A stretch of DNA of 19,148 nt from Planctomycetaceae bacterium (GCA_020426425.1 JAGQQB010000010.1:1-19148); one strand, 5' to 3'. Positions 8,199 to 15,730 are shown, counted from the stretch's first letter. Notes: a model not told the origin generated them from the letters alone. Translations and numbers: made by a program.

Positions 8199-8210
8199 GG
8201 CACCAGTGCA

Positions 8211-8242
8211 TTGTCTCTGAAAGTGATTGCGGTCAGTGACAA
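8211..8242. other. Ten-pair hairpin with one mismatch
   Basis: TTGTCTCTGA (8211-8220) pairs with TCAGTGACAA (8233-8242) except for a single central T-T mismatch, leaving a 12-base loop. It is the third hairpin of the cluster between 8100 and 8281. No role can be read from the sequence. Confidence 0.45.
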
Positions 8243-8248
8243 CAATTA

Positions 8249-8281
8249 CGCGGAAGATCGACTCGCGTTCGAGCTTCCGCG
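8249..8281 (-). terminator. Hairpin directly after the stop of the exported protein gene
   Basis: CGCGGAAG (8249-8256) and CTTCCGCG (8274-8281) form a perfect eight-pair stem. After a five-base bulge on one side, CTCG (8262-8265) and CGAG (8270-8273) continue the stem to a four-base loop. It starts eight bases beyond the TAA stop at 8290-8292 on the minus strand and is followed there by TAATTGTTGT, moderately T-rich. This is the most plausible primary transcript end for the gene at 8290-8919. Confidence 0.55.
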
Positions 8282-8289
8282 CCTGGTGA

Positions 8290-8919
8290 TTAGCGCTGAA
8301 CCGGCGACTGGAAATTCGTTTCGTTCGTCGCGGTCCGGGCTCCGCCGGGTGCCGGTGGAGTTGCCACGGTGCCCCCCTCGGGAGATGGAGGCGCTGCAGA
8401 GCCGGGAACCCAGTTCCCCACGTGCCACACTCCGTACGTTTCCACCACGGTCGAACCAAGATCCTGCAGTTCGTAGCGTAGCTTGGCCGAGGTCATGTTC
8501 TCGTTGGCGATCACCCGTTGCAGGATGAAGCGACGATTTGACGGGACATAGGCGAAGAACTTGCCACCACCAAGTTGGTCGTTTTCCGCCAGCAGCCGCA
8601 ACAGCGCGGTACGCGGGACATCGTTCGAGGATTTCGGCAGTTCATCGAGCCAGGCCATAATCCACAGCCACTGAGTGTCCTGGCTGAGCACGGCGGACAT
8701 CGAGAGTTCCCACTGCTGGTCTTCCAGGGGAGCGACAAACGCGAAATCGTACCGTTGTTCTTTCTTGTCGGCTTTCAGACCGATCGCTTCGATCATCTGG
8801 CCCAACTGCTCTTCCGTAATTTGTCCAGGCACGGCTTCCTGAGCCTGCAACGGGGATACGGCGGCGGCAACACCCGCCAGAGCGCCGGAGGTAATCCATT
8901 GGCGTCGGGAGAACTTCAT
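8290..8919 (-). CDS. Exported protein of unknown function with a Tat-like signal
   Basis: A 209-residue protein I cannot assign to a named family. The N-terminus MKFSRRQWITSGALAG has a twin-arginine motif (SRRQW, residues 4-8) followed by a hydrophobic stretch and a likely cleavage after LQA (about residue 26), so it is probably exported folded through Tat. Residues about 34-165 look like one compact alpha/beta domain with the acidic block FVAPLEDQQWELSMSAVL and regularly spaced hydrophobic residues. The pattern is loosely reminiscent of YbjN or CesT-type chaperone folds, but this is only an impression. The C-terminal 40 residues are Pro/Gly/Ala/Thr-rich and probably disordered. AAAGGAG lies ten bases before the ATG at 8917-8919, a strong ribosome binding site. 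The NUDIX gene lies upstream on the same strand after 104 bases. Confidence 0.8.
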   Translation of the reverse strand: MKFSRRQWITSGALAGVAAAVSPLQAQEAVPGQITEEQLGQMIEAIGLKADKKEQRYDFAFVAPLEDQQWELSMSAVLSQDTQWLWIMAWLDELPKSSNDVPRTALLRLLAENDQLGGGKFFAYVPSNRRFILQRVIANENMTSAKLRYELQDLGSTVVETYGVWHVGNWVPGSAAPPSPEGGTVATPPAPGGARTATNETNFQSPVQR

Positions 8920-8983
8920 GATGAGGACACTCCTTTGTCACATCGGTGGTGCGAATCACGCACCTTGTCGAACGCCCGGAACG

Positions 8984-9020
8984 GGCAGGTGGGTCACGAA
9001 TCCAGGCTCCCCACCCTGCC
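8984..9020 (-). terminator. Hairpin downstream of the NUDIX gene
   Basis: GGCAGGTGGG (8984-8993) pairs with CCCACCCTGCC (9010-9020) with one bulged base, leaving a 16-base loop. It starts three bases after the NUDIX stop codon on the minus strand. No T tract follows, so termination is possible but not demonstrated. A smaller GCCCG/CGGGC stem overlaps its outer edge. Confidence 0.4.
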
Positions 9021-9023
9021 GGT

Positions 9024-9632
9024 TCAACCCTGGTGGGTGAGGTAATCCAGACAGATCTGCGACCAGGTTTCGAACTGGTCGCGCGATTGCGCCAGTTGTT
9101 CCGGTTCGGCAAATCCTGACTGTATGATCGACTCTTCACGGGGCCGAACTTTGGGCTGTTCCAGGTCAAAAATGTGAACAACGCCCAAATGCACCCGACC
9201 CACATCGGTCTGGTCGTCGTTGATCAGGCCCACGCAGCGTTCGGTAAACTGTGTCTCCAGAAAGACTTCCTCCTCAATCTCACGCCACATTGCCTCCCGG
9301 TAGACCGAAATTCCGCTCCCTTGGTCCTCCGCCGAGATGTGGCCGCCGATGCCAACTGACATCTTGCTGTGCAGCCGACTCTCCCCCTGCGAACCCCCAC
9401 GGGTGTAATGGAACACCTGGCCCTCATGTCGGAAGATGCAATACGGAATGAGCTGCTTGAAGCTCGGATCCTCTTCCACCTCGGGCCGGGGTCGGTAACT
9501 GACGTAGTGGGGATCAAACAGTGTGTTCAAGTACGGATCGATATTGTCCGTGAACCCCTGGAAATGTCCGACCTCATGAAACAACAGCGTGGGGACCACC
9601 AGCACATGTTCAACCGTTGACTGTGTACTCAC
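9024..9632 (-). CDS. NUDIX-family phosphohydrolase (COG4112-like)
   Basis: A 202-residue cytoplasmic protein resembling the predicted NUDIX phosphoesterases of COG4112. The Nudix helix is visible as YREAMWREIEEEV (residues 111-123), preceded by VGIGGHIS (93-100). REIEEE (117-122) supplies the metal-binding glutamates that hydrolyse nucleoside diphosphates linked to another moiety. The usual Gly after the EE pair is replaced by Phe124, and the loop between GGH and the helix deviates in length from the textbook box, so activity is likely but not certain. The start is the GTG complementary to 9630-9632, because GAAAGGAGT lies eight bases upstream. The frame can be opened further upstream to a TTG near 9761, but that part has no family match. 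The gene is divergent from the beta-helix gene and lies 104 bases before the Tat-like protein gene. Confidence 0.82.
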   Translation of the reverse strand: MSTQSTVEHVLVVPTLLFHEVGHFQGFTDNIDPYLNTLFDPHYVSYRPRPEVEEDPSFKQLIPYCIFRHEGQVFHYTRGGSQGESRLHSKMSVGIGGHISAEDQGSGISVYREAMWREIEEEVFLETQFTERCVGLINDDQTDVGRVHLGVVHIFDLEQPKVRPREESIIQSGFAEPEQLAQSRDQFETWSQICLDYLTHQG

Positions 9633-9785
9633 CGAGCAGACTCCTTTCACGAATCCGTTGTTGACTGACCGGTTCGCAGGATAGGCCGTGGCGAGGCAAA
9701 CTTCGAGGGAGCCGGTGACGGAGCGTGGAAAGTGATGGAGCGGCGGGAAGACATGGGGCAAGAGACCGATGCGAGAATGTGAGTC

Positions 9786-9803
9786 TGTAACTGCGGCGTT
9801 ACA
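9786..9803. promoter_or_regulatory. TGTAAC-N6-GTTACA inverted repeat overlapping a possible -10 element
   Basis: TGTAAC (9786-9791) and GTTACA (9798-9803) form a perfect six-base inverted repeat with a six-base spacer, the size expected for a dimeric regulator site. The right half runs into TACAAT (9800-9805), a good -10 match for the beta-helix gene starting at 9849. A matching -35 element is not obvious. No regulator is identified. Confidence 0.4.
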
Positions 9804-9848
9804 ATGATCTCACGGCTATGGGAACTCTGGTCAACAAACAGGTGTGCT

Positions 9849-11522
9849 ATGCGTTTGGCTCTTGGAATCGTATTTGGTGCGCTCTTGCTCATGTTGTCCC
9901 GAACCGTGCTGGCCGAGGAGCGACTTGTTCCCCAGCAGCATGCGACGATTCAGGCGGCGATTGATGCCGCCGCAGTAGGCGATACGGTGCTGGTTTCCGC
10001 CGGACGGTACCCAGCCTCGCTGAAGTTCAAGCCGGGAGTGCATGTGCGGAGCGCTGGGGATGACACTGTCGGCAAACAGGGATTGTTGCGGGCGGAACAG
10101 ACCATTCTCGATGGCAGTCTCGTTCCCGAGGGAATAGCACCTGGAATTCAACTGGCTGCGGGAGCGACGCTGGATGGCTTCACCGTGACCAACGTCGGCA
10201 AGTATGACGAAGCTCGCTGGCAGCAGGACCATACCACACAGGGAGAGCATCAGCCGCACGAGCACATTGGGCTGTTTGGCATTCCGGCGATCGCGATCGA
10301 TGGCACCACCTGCACGGTGAGGCACAATATCGTACACCACAATGGCGATACTGGGATTGGCATTCAGGGGGGCGAAGGCACGAGTTGTTCGCCCCTGGTT
10401 GCGCATAACATCTGTTATCGCAACATGGGGGGCGGCATTGGCTCGATGCGCGGTTCGACAGCGTTGATCCAGAACAACACCTGCTTCGAAAACTACTACG
10501 CCGGGATCGGTCACTCGGGAGCCAGTCCATTCGTACTGAACAACGTCTGCTACGGAAACATCCGCGCGGGCATTGGGATCAGTGAAGGGGCATGCCCAAT
10601 CGTGCGCGGGAACCGCTGCTATCACAATCGCCGGGCTGGGATCGGCATTCGGACAGGTGCCGAGACGGCTCCCGTCGTAGAGGGGAACGAATGCTATGAG
10701 AACGAGATGGCGGGCATTGGCTGCGAGGAACATGCCCGACCAATTGTGCGGAACAACCATTGTCATCACAATAAACTCGTGGGCATTGGGGCTCAGGAGG
10801 GAGCAGAGCCGCTGCTGGTGGGCAACCGCTGCGAGGAGAATCAGTTGGCGGGTATTGGACTGCGCGATGGGGCACACGGAGTTCTGGTCGAGAACACGAG
10901 CACCCGGAACAAGACCGCCGGGATCGGGATTGAAGAGGATGCGCACGGCATCCTGCTGCAGAATCGCTGTGAAGAAAACCGACTGGTCGCGATCGGCATC
11001 CCCAGCGGTGGCGAGGCGTACCTGCATGGCAACCACTGTTCCCGTACCGGTGGCATGCCGCCGCTCGTTGCCCTCCGTAGCGGGGCCAAGGCGGTGCTGA
11101 CGCAGAATCAGTTTCAAGGCGGCGGGGTCGCAGCGGTGCTGATTGAAGGGGAGGTGACCCTCTGCGACAACGAATTCATCGGCCAAGGGCCAAAACAAGG
11201 CACTGCCGTCTGGGTCTGGAAAGGGTCGTCGGTTCAACTGCACGCAAATCACTTTGCCGACTACCGCAAGGCCCTCGGTGCAGCCGAGTCCAGCGTCTCG
11301 GCCAGCGAGAACATAATCACCGGGTTTCAACAGACGGCCATCCAGGTACAGCGCCCATCCAGTCCCGCACATGTGTTTGGGAACAGAGCCTACTCAACTG
11401 AGGCAAAGGCCCAATGTGCCGCTGTTGACGAGCCGCATGGCATCGTCGCTCAGAACACCGTTGAATCGCCTGCCGCAAACGGTGAACCAGACTCGGATCC
11501 TGCGTCGCCTCGCCAACCGTAG
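9849..11522 (+). CDS. Secreted right-handed parallel beta-helix protein
   Basis: A 557-residue exported protein with a signal peptide MRLALGIVFGALLLMLSRTVLA (cleavage about residue 22). The segment ATIQAAIDAAAVGDTVLVSAGRY (32-54) is the classic opening of pectin-lyase-fold beta-helix proteins. Residues about 157-400 hold ten coils of roughly 23 residues, each with an A/G-G-I-G turn (G169, G196, G219, G241, G264, G289, G312, G335, G358, with AIG at 381-383) and most with an N-x-C-x-x-N step that stacks Asn and Cys. The last 150 residues continue less regular coils and end in a Pro/Ser-rich tail. No catalytic lyase or hydrolase residues can be identified, so it may bind or process polysaccharide, or be a surface structural protein. 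AGGTG precedes the ATG by six bases; the ATG at 9804 is rejected because the signal peptide begins at 9849. Confidence 0.87.
   Translation: MRLALGIVFGALLLMLSRTVLAEERLVPQQHATIQAAIDAAAVGDTVLVSAGRYPASLKFKPGVHVRSAGDDTVGKQGLLRAEQTILDGSLVPEGIAPGIQLAAGATLDGFTVTNVGKYDEARWQQDHTTQGEHQPHEHIGLFGIPAIAIDGTTCTVRHNIVHHNGDTGIGIQGGEGTSCSPLVAHNICYRNMGGGIGSMRGSTALIQNNTCFENYYAGIGHSGASPFVLNNVCYGNIRAGIGISEGACPIVRGNRCYHNRRAGIGIRTGAETAPVVEGNECYENEMAGIGCEEHARPIVRNNHCHHNKLVGIGAQEGAEPLLVGNRCEENQLAGIGLRDGAHGVLVENTSTRNKTAGIGIEEDAHGILLQNRCEENRLVAIGIPSGGEAYLHGNHCSRTGGMPPLVALRSGAKAVLTQNQFQGGGVAAVLIEGEVTLCDNEFIGQGPKQGTAVWVWKGSSVQLHANHFADYRKALGAAESSVSASENIITGFQQTAIQVQRPSSPAHVFGNRAYSTEAKAQCAAVDEPHGIVAQNTVESPAANGEPDSDPASPRQP
10317..11049 (+). 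repeat. Ten-unit tandem repeat of about 69 bases encoding beta-helix coils
   Basis: The coding sequence repeats with a period of about 69 bases (23 codons). Each unit is centred on a GGC/GGG-ATT/ATC-GG word encoding Gly-Ile-Gly and usually an Asn-x-Cys-x-x-Asn step. Most units are exactly 23 codons; the spacings between successive Gly-Ile-Gly turns are 27, 23, 22, 23, 25, 23, 23, 23 and 23 residues. Units are diverged in sequence, which indicates old duplication under structural selection rather than recent expansion. Confidence 0.8.
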
Positions 11523-11553
11523 GTCAGCTTCACGAGGCCCGGTTCCCGTAGCG

Positions 11554-12432
11554 TCACGAGGTTTGGTCCAAATGAGCGCGAAATGCCGCTGGTAGACAGT
11601 CCGGCAGGTCGGATGCGATCACCCCATATTCGGTCAATCCCCGTGCTGCGAGATCGCCCGCCAGTCCGTGGAGATGCACACCCAGCCGAGCCGCCTCGAA
11701 CGGCAGCATCCCTTGCCCCAGCAGTGCGGTGATCACCCCGGTCAGGACATCGCCCGAACCGCCGGTCGCAAGGCCACTGTTGCCGGTCGCGTTGATGGCA
11801 TAGCGGGTTCCATCCGTGATCACCGTCCCGGCCCCTTTGAGGACGATGACGACGTCATGTTGTGCGGCAAAGTCAGCGGCGAGGCCAACTCGATCAGACT
11901 GGATCGCCTCGATCGTCTGGCCGGTTATCTTGGCAAACTCACCGGGGTGCGGCGTCAGAATTCGCGGAGCCGCATGCGTTGACCAGTTGGAGCAATCGGC
12001 CTGCGCCAACAGGTTGAGAGCATCGGCGTCGACCACACCAGGCGCGACGCAATTGGCATACATGCCGCGCACGACTGTGTCGACATGTGCCCCCTGTCCC
12101 AGGCCCGGTCCGATGCCGACGGCGTTCATCCCGCTGGTCGCCTGGAATGCCACATCGGAGGCCGTTGCCTGCAACACACCAGGGCGCACTTCGGGCAGCG
12201 GGATGGTCAAATAACTCGGTTCGCCTCCGGCGATGAGAGGGACGCAACATTCCGGTGTCGCCACGTATACGAGGCCCGCGCCACTCCTGAGGGCGCTGCG
12301 CCCAGCGAGGATCGCAGCGCCGGTCATGCCCCAACTTCCCGCCACGAGCAGCACTCGGCCAAATGTTCCTTTGTGTCCAGACGCAAGTCGCGCTGGCAAG
12401 GCAGGCACGGAGTCAATCAAATCAAGAGGCAT
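11554..12432 (-). CDS. nnrD: ADP/ATP-dependent NAD(P)H-hydrate dehydratase
   Basis: A 292-residue ribokinase-like-fold enzyme that dehydrates the damaged cofactor (6S)-NAD(P)HX back to NAD(P)H using ADP or ATP, a metabolite-repair reaction. Motifs in order: GHKGTFG (19-25), AGSWGMTGAA (31-40), GPGLG (108-112), DADALN (135-140), TPHPGE (160-165), K199 in LKGAGTVI, and NSGLATGGSGDVLTG (218-232) with the catalytic Asp of GSGD. It is the dehydratase domain alone; the NAD(P)HX epimerase domain fused to it in many bacteria is absent. The frame extends upstream to 12555, but that part overlaps the end of the ROK kinase gene, so the ATG complementary to 12430-12432 is chosen, giving the usual family length. 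It is third in a same-strand run, 61 bases after the kinase. It converges on the beta-helix gene with 31 bases between stops and no visible terminator. Confidence 0.92.
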   Translation of the reverse strand: MPLDLIDSVPALPARLASGHKGTFGRVLLVAGSWGMTGAAILAGRSALRSGAGLVYVATPECCVPLIAGGEPSYLTIPLPEVRPGVLQATASDVAFQATSGMNAVGIGPGLGQGAHVDTVVRGMYANCVAPGVVDADALNLLAQADCSNWSTHAAPRILTPHPGEFAKITGQTIEAIQSDRVGLAADFAAQHDVVIVLKGAGTVITDGTRYAINATGNSGLATGGSGDVLTGVITALLGQGMLPFEAARLGVHLHGLAGDLAARGLTEYGVIASDLPDCLPAAFRAHLDQTS

Positions 12433-12493
12433 CTTAGTGGCCACACCGAGCTTGGAAACAGGAGCAGCATTGCGGTACCACGAAGCGAGTCCC

Positions 12494-13471
12494 CTATTGG
12501 ACTCCCAGCACATGTTCCGCCCACAACGCCGCTCCAAGTACGCCCGCTTCATCACCCAGTTTGGAGAGCCTCACTTTGAACTTATCGCGGAAAGCGGGCA
12601 TGGCCCGCTTGGTGGCCGATGCGGAAACACGGTCCAAGAACAAATCCGGCATGGCTTCCACCATGCCGCCCCCAAGAATGACGACGTCCGGTGACATCAC
12701 GTTGACCACGCCTGCGATCGCGATCCCGATGTACCGGGCCGCCTCGCGGATGACATCTTTGACACCTTTGTCCCCCTCTTTCACGGCTGATGCCAGCGCG
12801 CCGCTGCGGATGTTCGCCAGATCGGTTCCAGTCTTCTCCAGCAGGTAAGGAGCATCTCCGTGATATGCCGCTCGGGCGCACTGCGAGGCGATTGCCAGTC
12901 GACTGGCGACCGATTCGAGGCAACCACGTTGTCCGCATCCACAGCGCGGCCCATTGGACATCACCTGGACATGCCCAATTTCGACGCAGGAACTGCCAGC
13001 GCCGCGCAGGATTTCGCCCTGATACACACATCCGCCGCCAATGCCGGTGCCGCAGAAGACCGCGAGGACACACCGGGCATCGACTGCTGCTCCTTGCCGA
13101 TACTCGGCGTAGGTGCCGGCATCGACATCGTTCAATACAGCGACCGGACAAGTGAAGGTCTTTTCAAGACGTTCCTTCACGTTCACGGTATCCCAACCGA
13201 GATTCGGCGGTTGGAGGAGAATCCCCTTATCCATATCAACTGGTCCCGGACAACCGATCCCAATCCCGCGTAGTTCGCTGCAGGTGATGCCTGCTTCTTC
13301 AATCGCCTTCTGTGTTGTTTCGACCACCCGATCGAGACCATTGTCTGCCCCGGACCCCGGCTTCGTTCGCTTGCGTTCACGGCCGATGATCTTCCATTTC
13401 TCATCGTACACCTGGGCCAGCATTTTGGTGCCGCCCAGATCAAATCCCAGCCAGTATTTGCGGTCTGCCAT
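12494..13471 (-). CDS. ROK-family sugar kinase (glucokinase-like)
   Basis: A 325-residue cytoplasmic kinase of the ROK family, which phosphorylates glucose or a related sugar or amino sugar with ATP. DLGGTK (11-16) is the phosphate-binding loop, GIGCPGPVD (71-79) and NDVDAGTYAE (114-123) follow, with D115 the expected catalytic base. CGTGIGGG (140-147) is the second phosphate motif. EIGH (164-167) and CGCGQRGCLE (177-186) give the sugar-contacting Glu and the zinc site H167/C177/C179/C184. No N-terminal helix-turn-helix is present, so it is an enzyme and not a ROK repressor. The ATG complementary to 13469-13471 begins MADRKYWLGFDLGGTK; the open frame upstream overlaps the preceding gene and is rejected. 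GGACGAG precedes it as a modest ribosome binding site. It lies 59 bases after the NHLRC2-like gene and 61 before nnrD. Confidence 0.93.
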   Translation of the reverse strand: MADRKYWLGFDLGGTKMLAQVYDEKWKIIGRERKRTKPGSGADNGLDRVVETTQKAIEEAGITCSELRGIGIGCPGPVDMDKGILLQPPNLGWDTVNVKERLEKTFTCPVAVLNDVDAGTYAEYRQGAAVDARCVLAVFCGTGIGGGCVYQGEILRGAGSSCVEIGHVQVMSNGPRCGCGQRGCLESVASRLAIASQCARAAYHGDAPYLLEKTGTDLANIRSGALASAVKEGDKGVKDVIREAARYIGIAIAGVVNVMSPDVVILGGGMVEAMPDLFLDRVSASATKRAMPAFRDKFKVRLSKLGDEAGVLGAALWAEHVLGVQ

Positions 13472-13530
13472 CAGAGTCTCGTCCTGGTCGTTATGTTGTA
13501 TGACGCACGCTGAGCATGCGCAGCCCTGTC

Positions 13531-15648
13531 CTACGGCTTGGCTTTCACAGTCACCCGGCTTGTCCCCCCCTCTGCCACAACGATGGGCAATGTCCATCGT
13601 TCGCTGGCAAACCGGCAGACGCCCCCTTTGCCATCGCTGCAGAACTGGTACGTCAGTTGAATTTCCAGTTCCGTCGAACCGGTCGCTCCGGTGAGCGGAA
13701 TCGGAAAGGTCGCCGTCTTGCCATCGGTCTGAGCCTGCTTCTTCGGACCGATTGCCGCTGGATTCACCTGCTGTTGTGCGTCGTCCGCACGCAGTCGATA
13801 GCCGATGGGAGCGAGTTGATTCAGCTTGAAGTCGAGCGGCAAATCAAACTCAACGGTCACCTGAATCGTCTCGCCACTCACCGTGACCTGTGGGAGACGC
13901 TGGGCAAGCATCCCGTCCGTCTCGTCTTGCGGCATCGCCTTCGGATGGGCAGGCGGGGTCAATCCTTGAATCACGAGTTCGGTCGTCTGCTTCGTCTGGA
14001 GATTGGTCCGCAGCAGACGATGGTTGTTCGTGTCGGCAATCAGGACCTCATCCCCCACGACAATCAGTCCCGCCGGTTCGTTCAGTTCGACGGGATCGAG
14101 ACCAGTACCCCGCGTCCCAGTTCCCAGCCAGGTGGTGCATTCGTTCGTCTTCAGATCGATCCATTTGACCTTGTGGTTGTAGGTGTCGGTAACGAGTAGC
14201 GATCCGTTGTGATATGCCAGCCCGATCGGATGCTGCAGTCGAGCCTCGGTCCCAACACCATCGATGTCGCCAAACTCGAACAACGATCGTCCTTGTGGCA
14301 AGTCGTGCGGCCCAACCAGAGTCGTCACCTGACCGTCGTCGGCAATGTCCGCCCGTCGTACGGCGGAGCCTTCGCTGTCGACAAAGAACAGCGACTTTCC
14401 GTCGGAGACGATCCCCGATGGCTGCGCCAGCGCCGCTTCGGCGAGCGGGGCATCGAGAATATCTTCACGACCAGTGCCCGCGAAGACTTCGAGTCCCTTG
14501 GAACCGAGGTCGTGTTTCCATAACTGATGCGGCCCCGCCATCGCTATGTACAGCACTCCGCCCTGATGCCACAAATCCCAGGGGCTATTCAATTCCGTTT
14601 CACGCAACGGTCCCCCATTGGGGAAGATGTCGCTGTTGCGGGCGTACCGCGAGTGCGACTGTTTGCCAGTCCCGGCAAGCGTCGACACAGTTTGTTGCTT
14701 GAGGTCGATCGTCCGCAACATGTGGTTCTCGGTGTCGGCAACATAGAGCACATCGCCCACCAGCGCCATCCCCTGGGGATGGTCGAACATCGCCTCCGCA
14801 TAGCCGCCATCTTTGTGGCCGATCTGTCCAGACCCAATCGTCACCAGCAGTTCCCCTTGCAGGTTGCTGATGACGATCCGGTTGTGATTGCTGTCGGAAA
14901 TGAACAACCGATTCCCCGGTACATCAGCCAGCAGCTTGCCCGGATACCGTAGCGGCGTCGGGGCGACTTGCTCGCGTTCCAGGTTAAACTTTACCGGCGT
15001 TTCATCGAGTGTTCCCTTCGCCCGGTGATAGGCGATCATCTTGCTGATCACCATGTCGAACAGTTCCCGATTCCCTTCGCCCGGCTGCTGACCGACAAAC
15101 TGCCCTTCGGGATCGATCAACACGAATGTCGGCCAACTGCGAAACCCGTACTTGCGGGCGATCGTCATGTTCGCGTCGTTCACAACGGGATGAGATATCT
15201 CATACCGCATGATCGCCTCGCGGATGTTCTCGCCGACCTTCTCGTTGTCGAACTTCGCCGCATGTACCCCGATCACGACCAACTCGTTCGGATACTTCTC
15301 TTCCAGATACTTCAGGTCGGGCAGCACGTGCATGCAGTTGATGCAGCAATACGTCCAGAAGTCGAGCAGCACAATCTTGCCGCGCAGTTCCTTAATGGAG
15401 ATCGGTCCGTTGCAGTTGTACCACTCCACACCCCCTTCGAAACTGGGGGCGGGCAATCGACCGGGGAAGGGATTCTCAGCTGGGACAGGTTCGGTCTCTG
15501 CCGTCTTGTCATCACCGGCACCGTTCGCCGCGTCCTGGGCTGTGTCATCGGCCCTCATCGGACCGCTCGCTAACAGTGTAAGCAACAGGCCATAGGCCAC
15601 GCTCCGCCACAACCAGTTTGCTTGACCGCGCATTGCAACATCCTTCAT
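13531..15648 (-). CDS. NHLRC2-like secreted thioredoxin-fold / NHL beta-propeller protein
   Basis: A 705-residue exported protein with three parts. An N-terminal signal peptide (MKDVAMRGQANWLWRSVAYG onward, cleavage near residue 33) is followed by a short linker. Residues about 65-210 form a TlpA-type thioredoxin domain with FWTYCCINC; the redox pair is C102/C105, and the cis-proline loop is WPTF (172-175). Residues about 230-560 are NHL repeats making a beta-propeller, with recurring blocks such as LFISDSNHNRI, LYVADTENHML, LLVTDTYNHKV and VLIADTNNHRL. The last 120 residues are a beta-rich domain with a possible disulfide pair C670/C678. The order thioredoxin-NHL-beta domain is that of eukaryotic NHLRC2 and its bacterial relatives. 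Its role is probably extracytoplasmic thiol-disulfide chemistry; the partner is unknown. Start: ATG at 15646-15648 with GGAGG ten bases upstream; an ATG at 15633 with AAGGA is an alternative. First gene of the run to the kinase and nnrD. Confidence 0.9.
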   Translation of the reverse strand: MKDVAMRGQANWLWRSVAYGLLLTLLASGPMRADDTAQDAANGAGDDKTAETEPVPAENPFPGRLPAPSFEGGVEWYNCNGPISIKELRGKIVLLDFWTYCCINCMHVLPDLKYLEEKYPNELVVIGVHAAKFDNEKVGENIREAIMRYEISHPVVNDANMTIARKYGFRSWPTFVLIDPEGQFVGQQPGEGNRELFDMVISKMIAYHRAKGTLDETPVKFNLEREQVAPTPLRYPGKLLADVPGNRLFISDSNHNRIVISNLQGELLVTIGSGQIGHKDGGYAEAMFDHPQGMALVGDVLYVADTENHMLRTIDLKQQTVSTLAGTGKQSHSRYARNSDIFPNGGPLRETELNSPWDLWHQGGVLYIAMAGPHQLWKHDLGSKGLEVFAGTGREDILDAPLAEAALAQPSGIVSDGKSLFFVDSEGSAVRRADIADDGQVTTLVGPHDLPQGRSLFEFGDIDGVGTEARLQHPIGLAYHNGSLLVTDTYNHKVKWIDLKTNECTTWLGTGTRGTGLDPVELNEPAGLIVVGDEVLIADTNNHRLLRTNLQTKQTTELVIQGLTPPAHPKAMPQDETDGMLAQRLPQVTVSGETIQVTVEFDLPLDFKLNQLAPIGYRLRADDAQQQVNPAAIGPKKQAQTDGKTATFPIPLTGATGSTELEIQLTYQFCSDGKGGVCRFASERWTLPIVVAEGGTSRVTVKAKP

Positions 15649-15700
15649 TCCAACTCGTCCTCCAGGCAACAGACACCTGGTCGAGGCGTCTCCACCTCGC

Positions 15701-15730
15701 ATACTAGAGCACCCCGACCAATCCCGCCAA
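15701..15730 (-). promoter_or_regulatory. Predicted sigma-70 type promoter for the NHLRC2-like gene run
   Basis: On the minus strand TTGGCG (complement of 15725-15730) and TAGTAT (complement of 15701-15706) are separated by 18 bases, a reasonable -35/-10 pair. A transcript starting near 15694 would have a leader of about 46 bases before the ATG at 15648. Confidence is limited because planctomycete promoter consensus is not well fixed. Confidence 0.5.

Noticed and set aside
9633..9761. TTG-initiated extension of the NUDIX protein
   Set aside because: A GTG at 9630-9632 has an excellent Shine-Dalgarno (GAAAGGAGT) at proper spacing, while the extension has no match to the family and would consume most of the divergent promoter region.
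9831..11372. A 513-codon open frame on the minus strand
   Set aside because: It is antisense to the beta-helix gene and its frame stays open because of the 69-base periodic coding repeat. Its translation shows no domain, signal or ribosome binding site support.
11523..11553. Terminator between the convergent beta-helix and nnrD genes
   Set aside because: The 31 bases contain only a short direct repeat of CACGAG nearby and no stable inverted repeat, so no terminator is called.
12433..12555. N-terminal extension of the NAD(P)HX dehydratase
   Set aside because: It overlaps the 3' end of the ROK kinase gene in another frame and the family length is complete without it.
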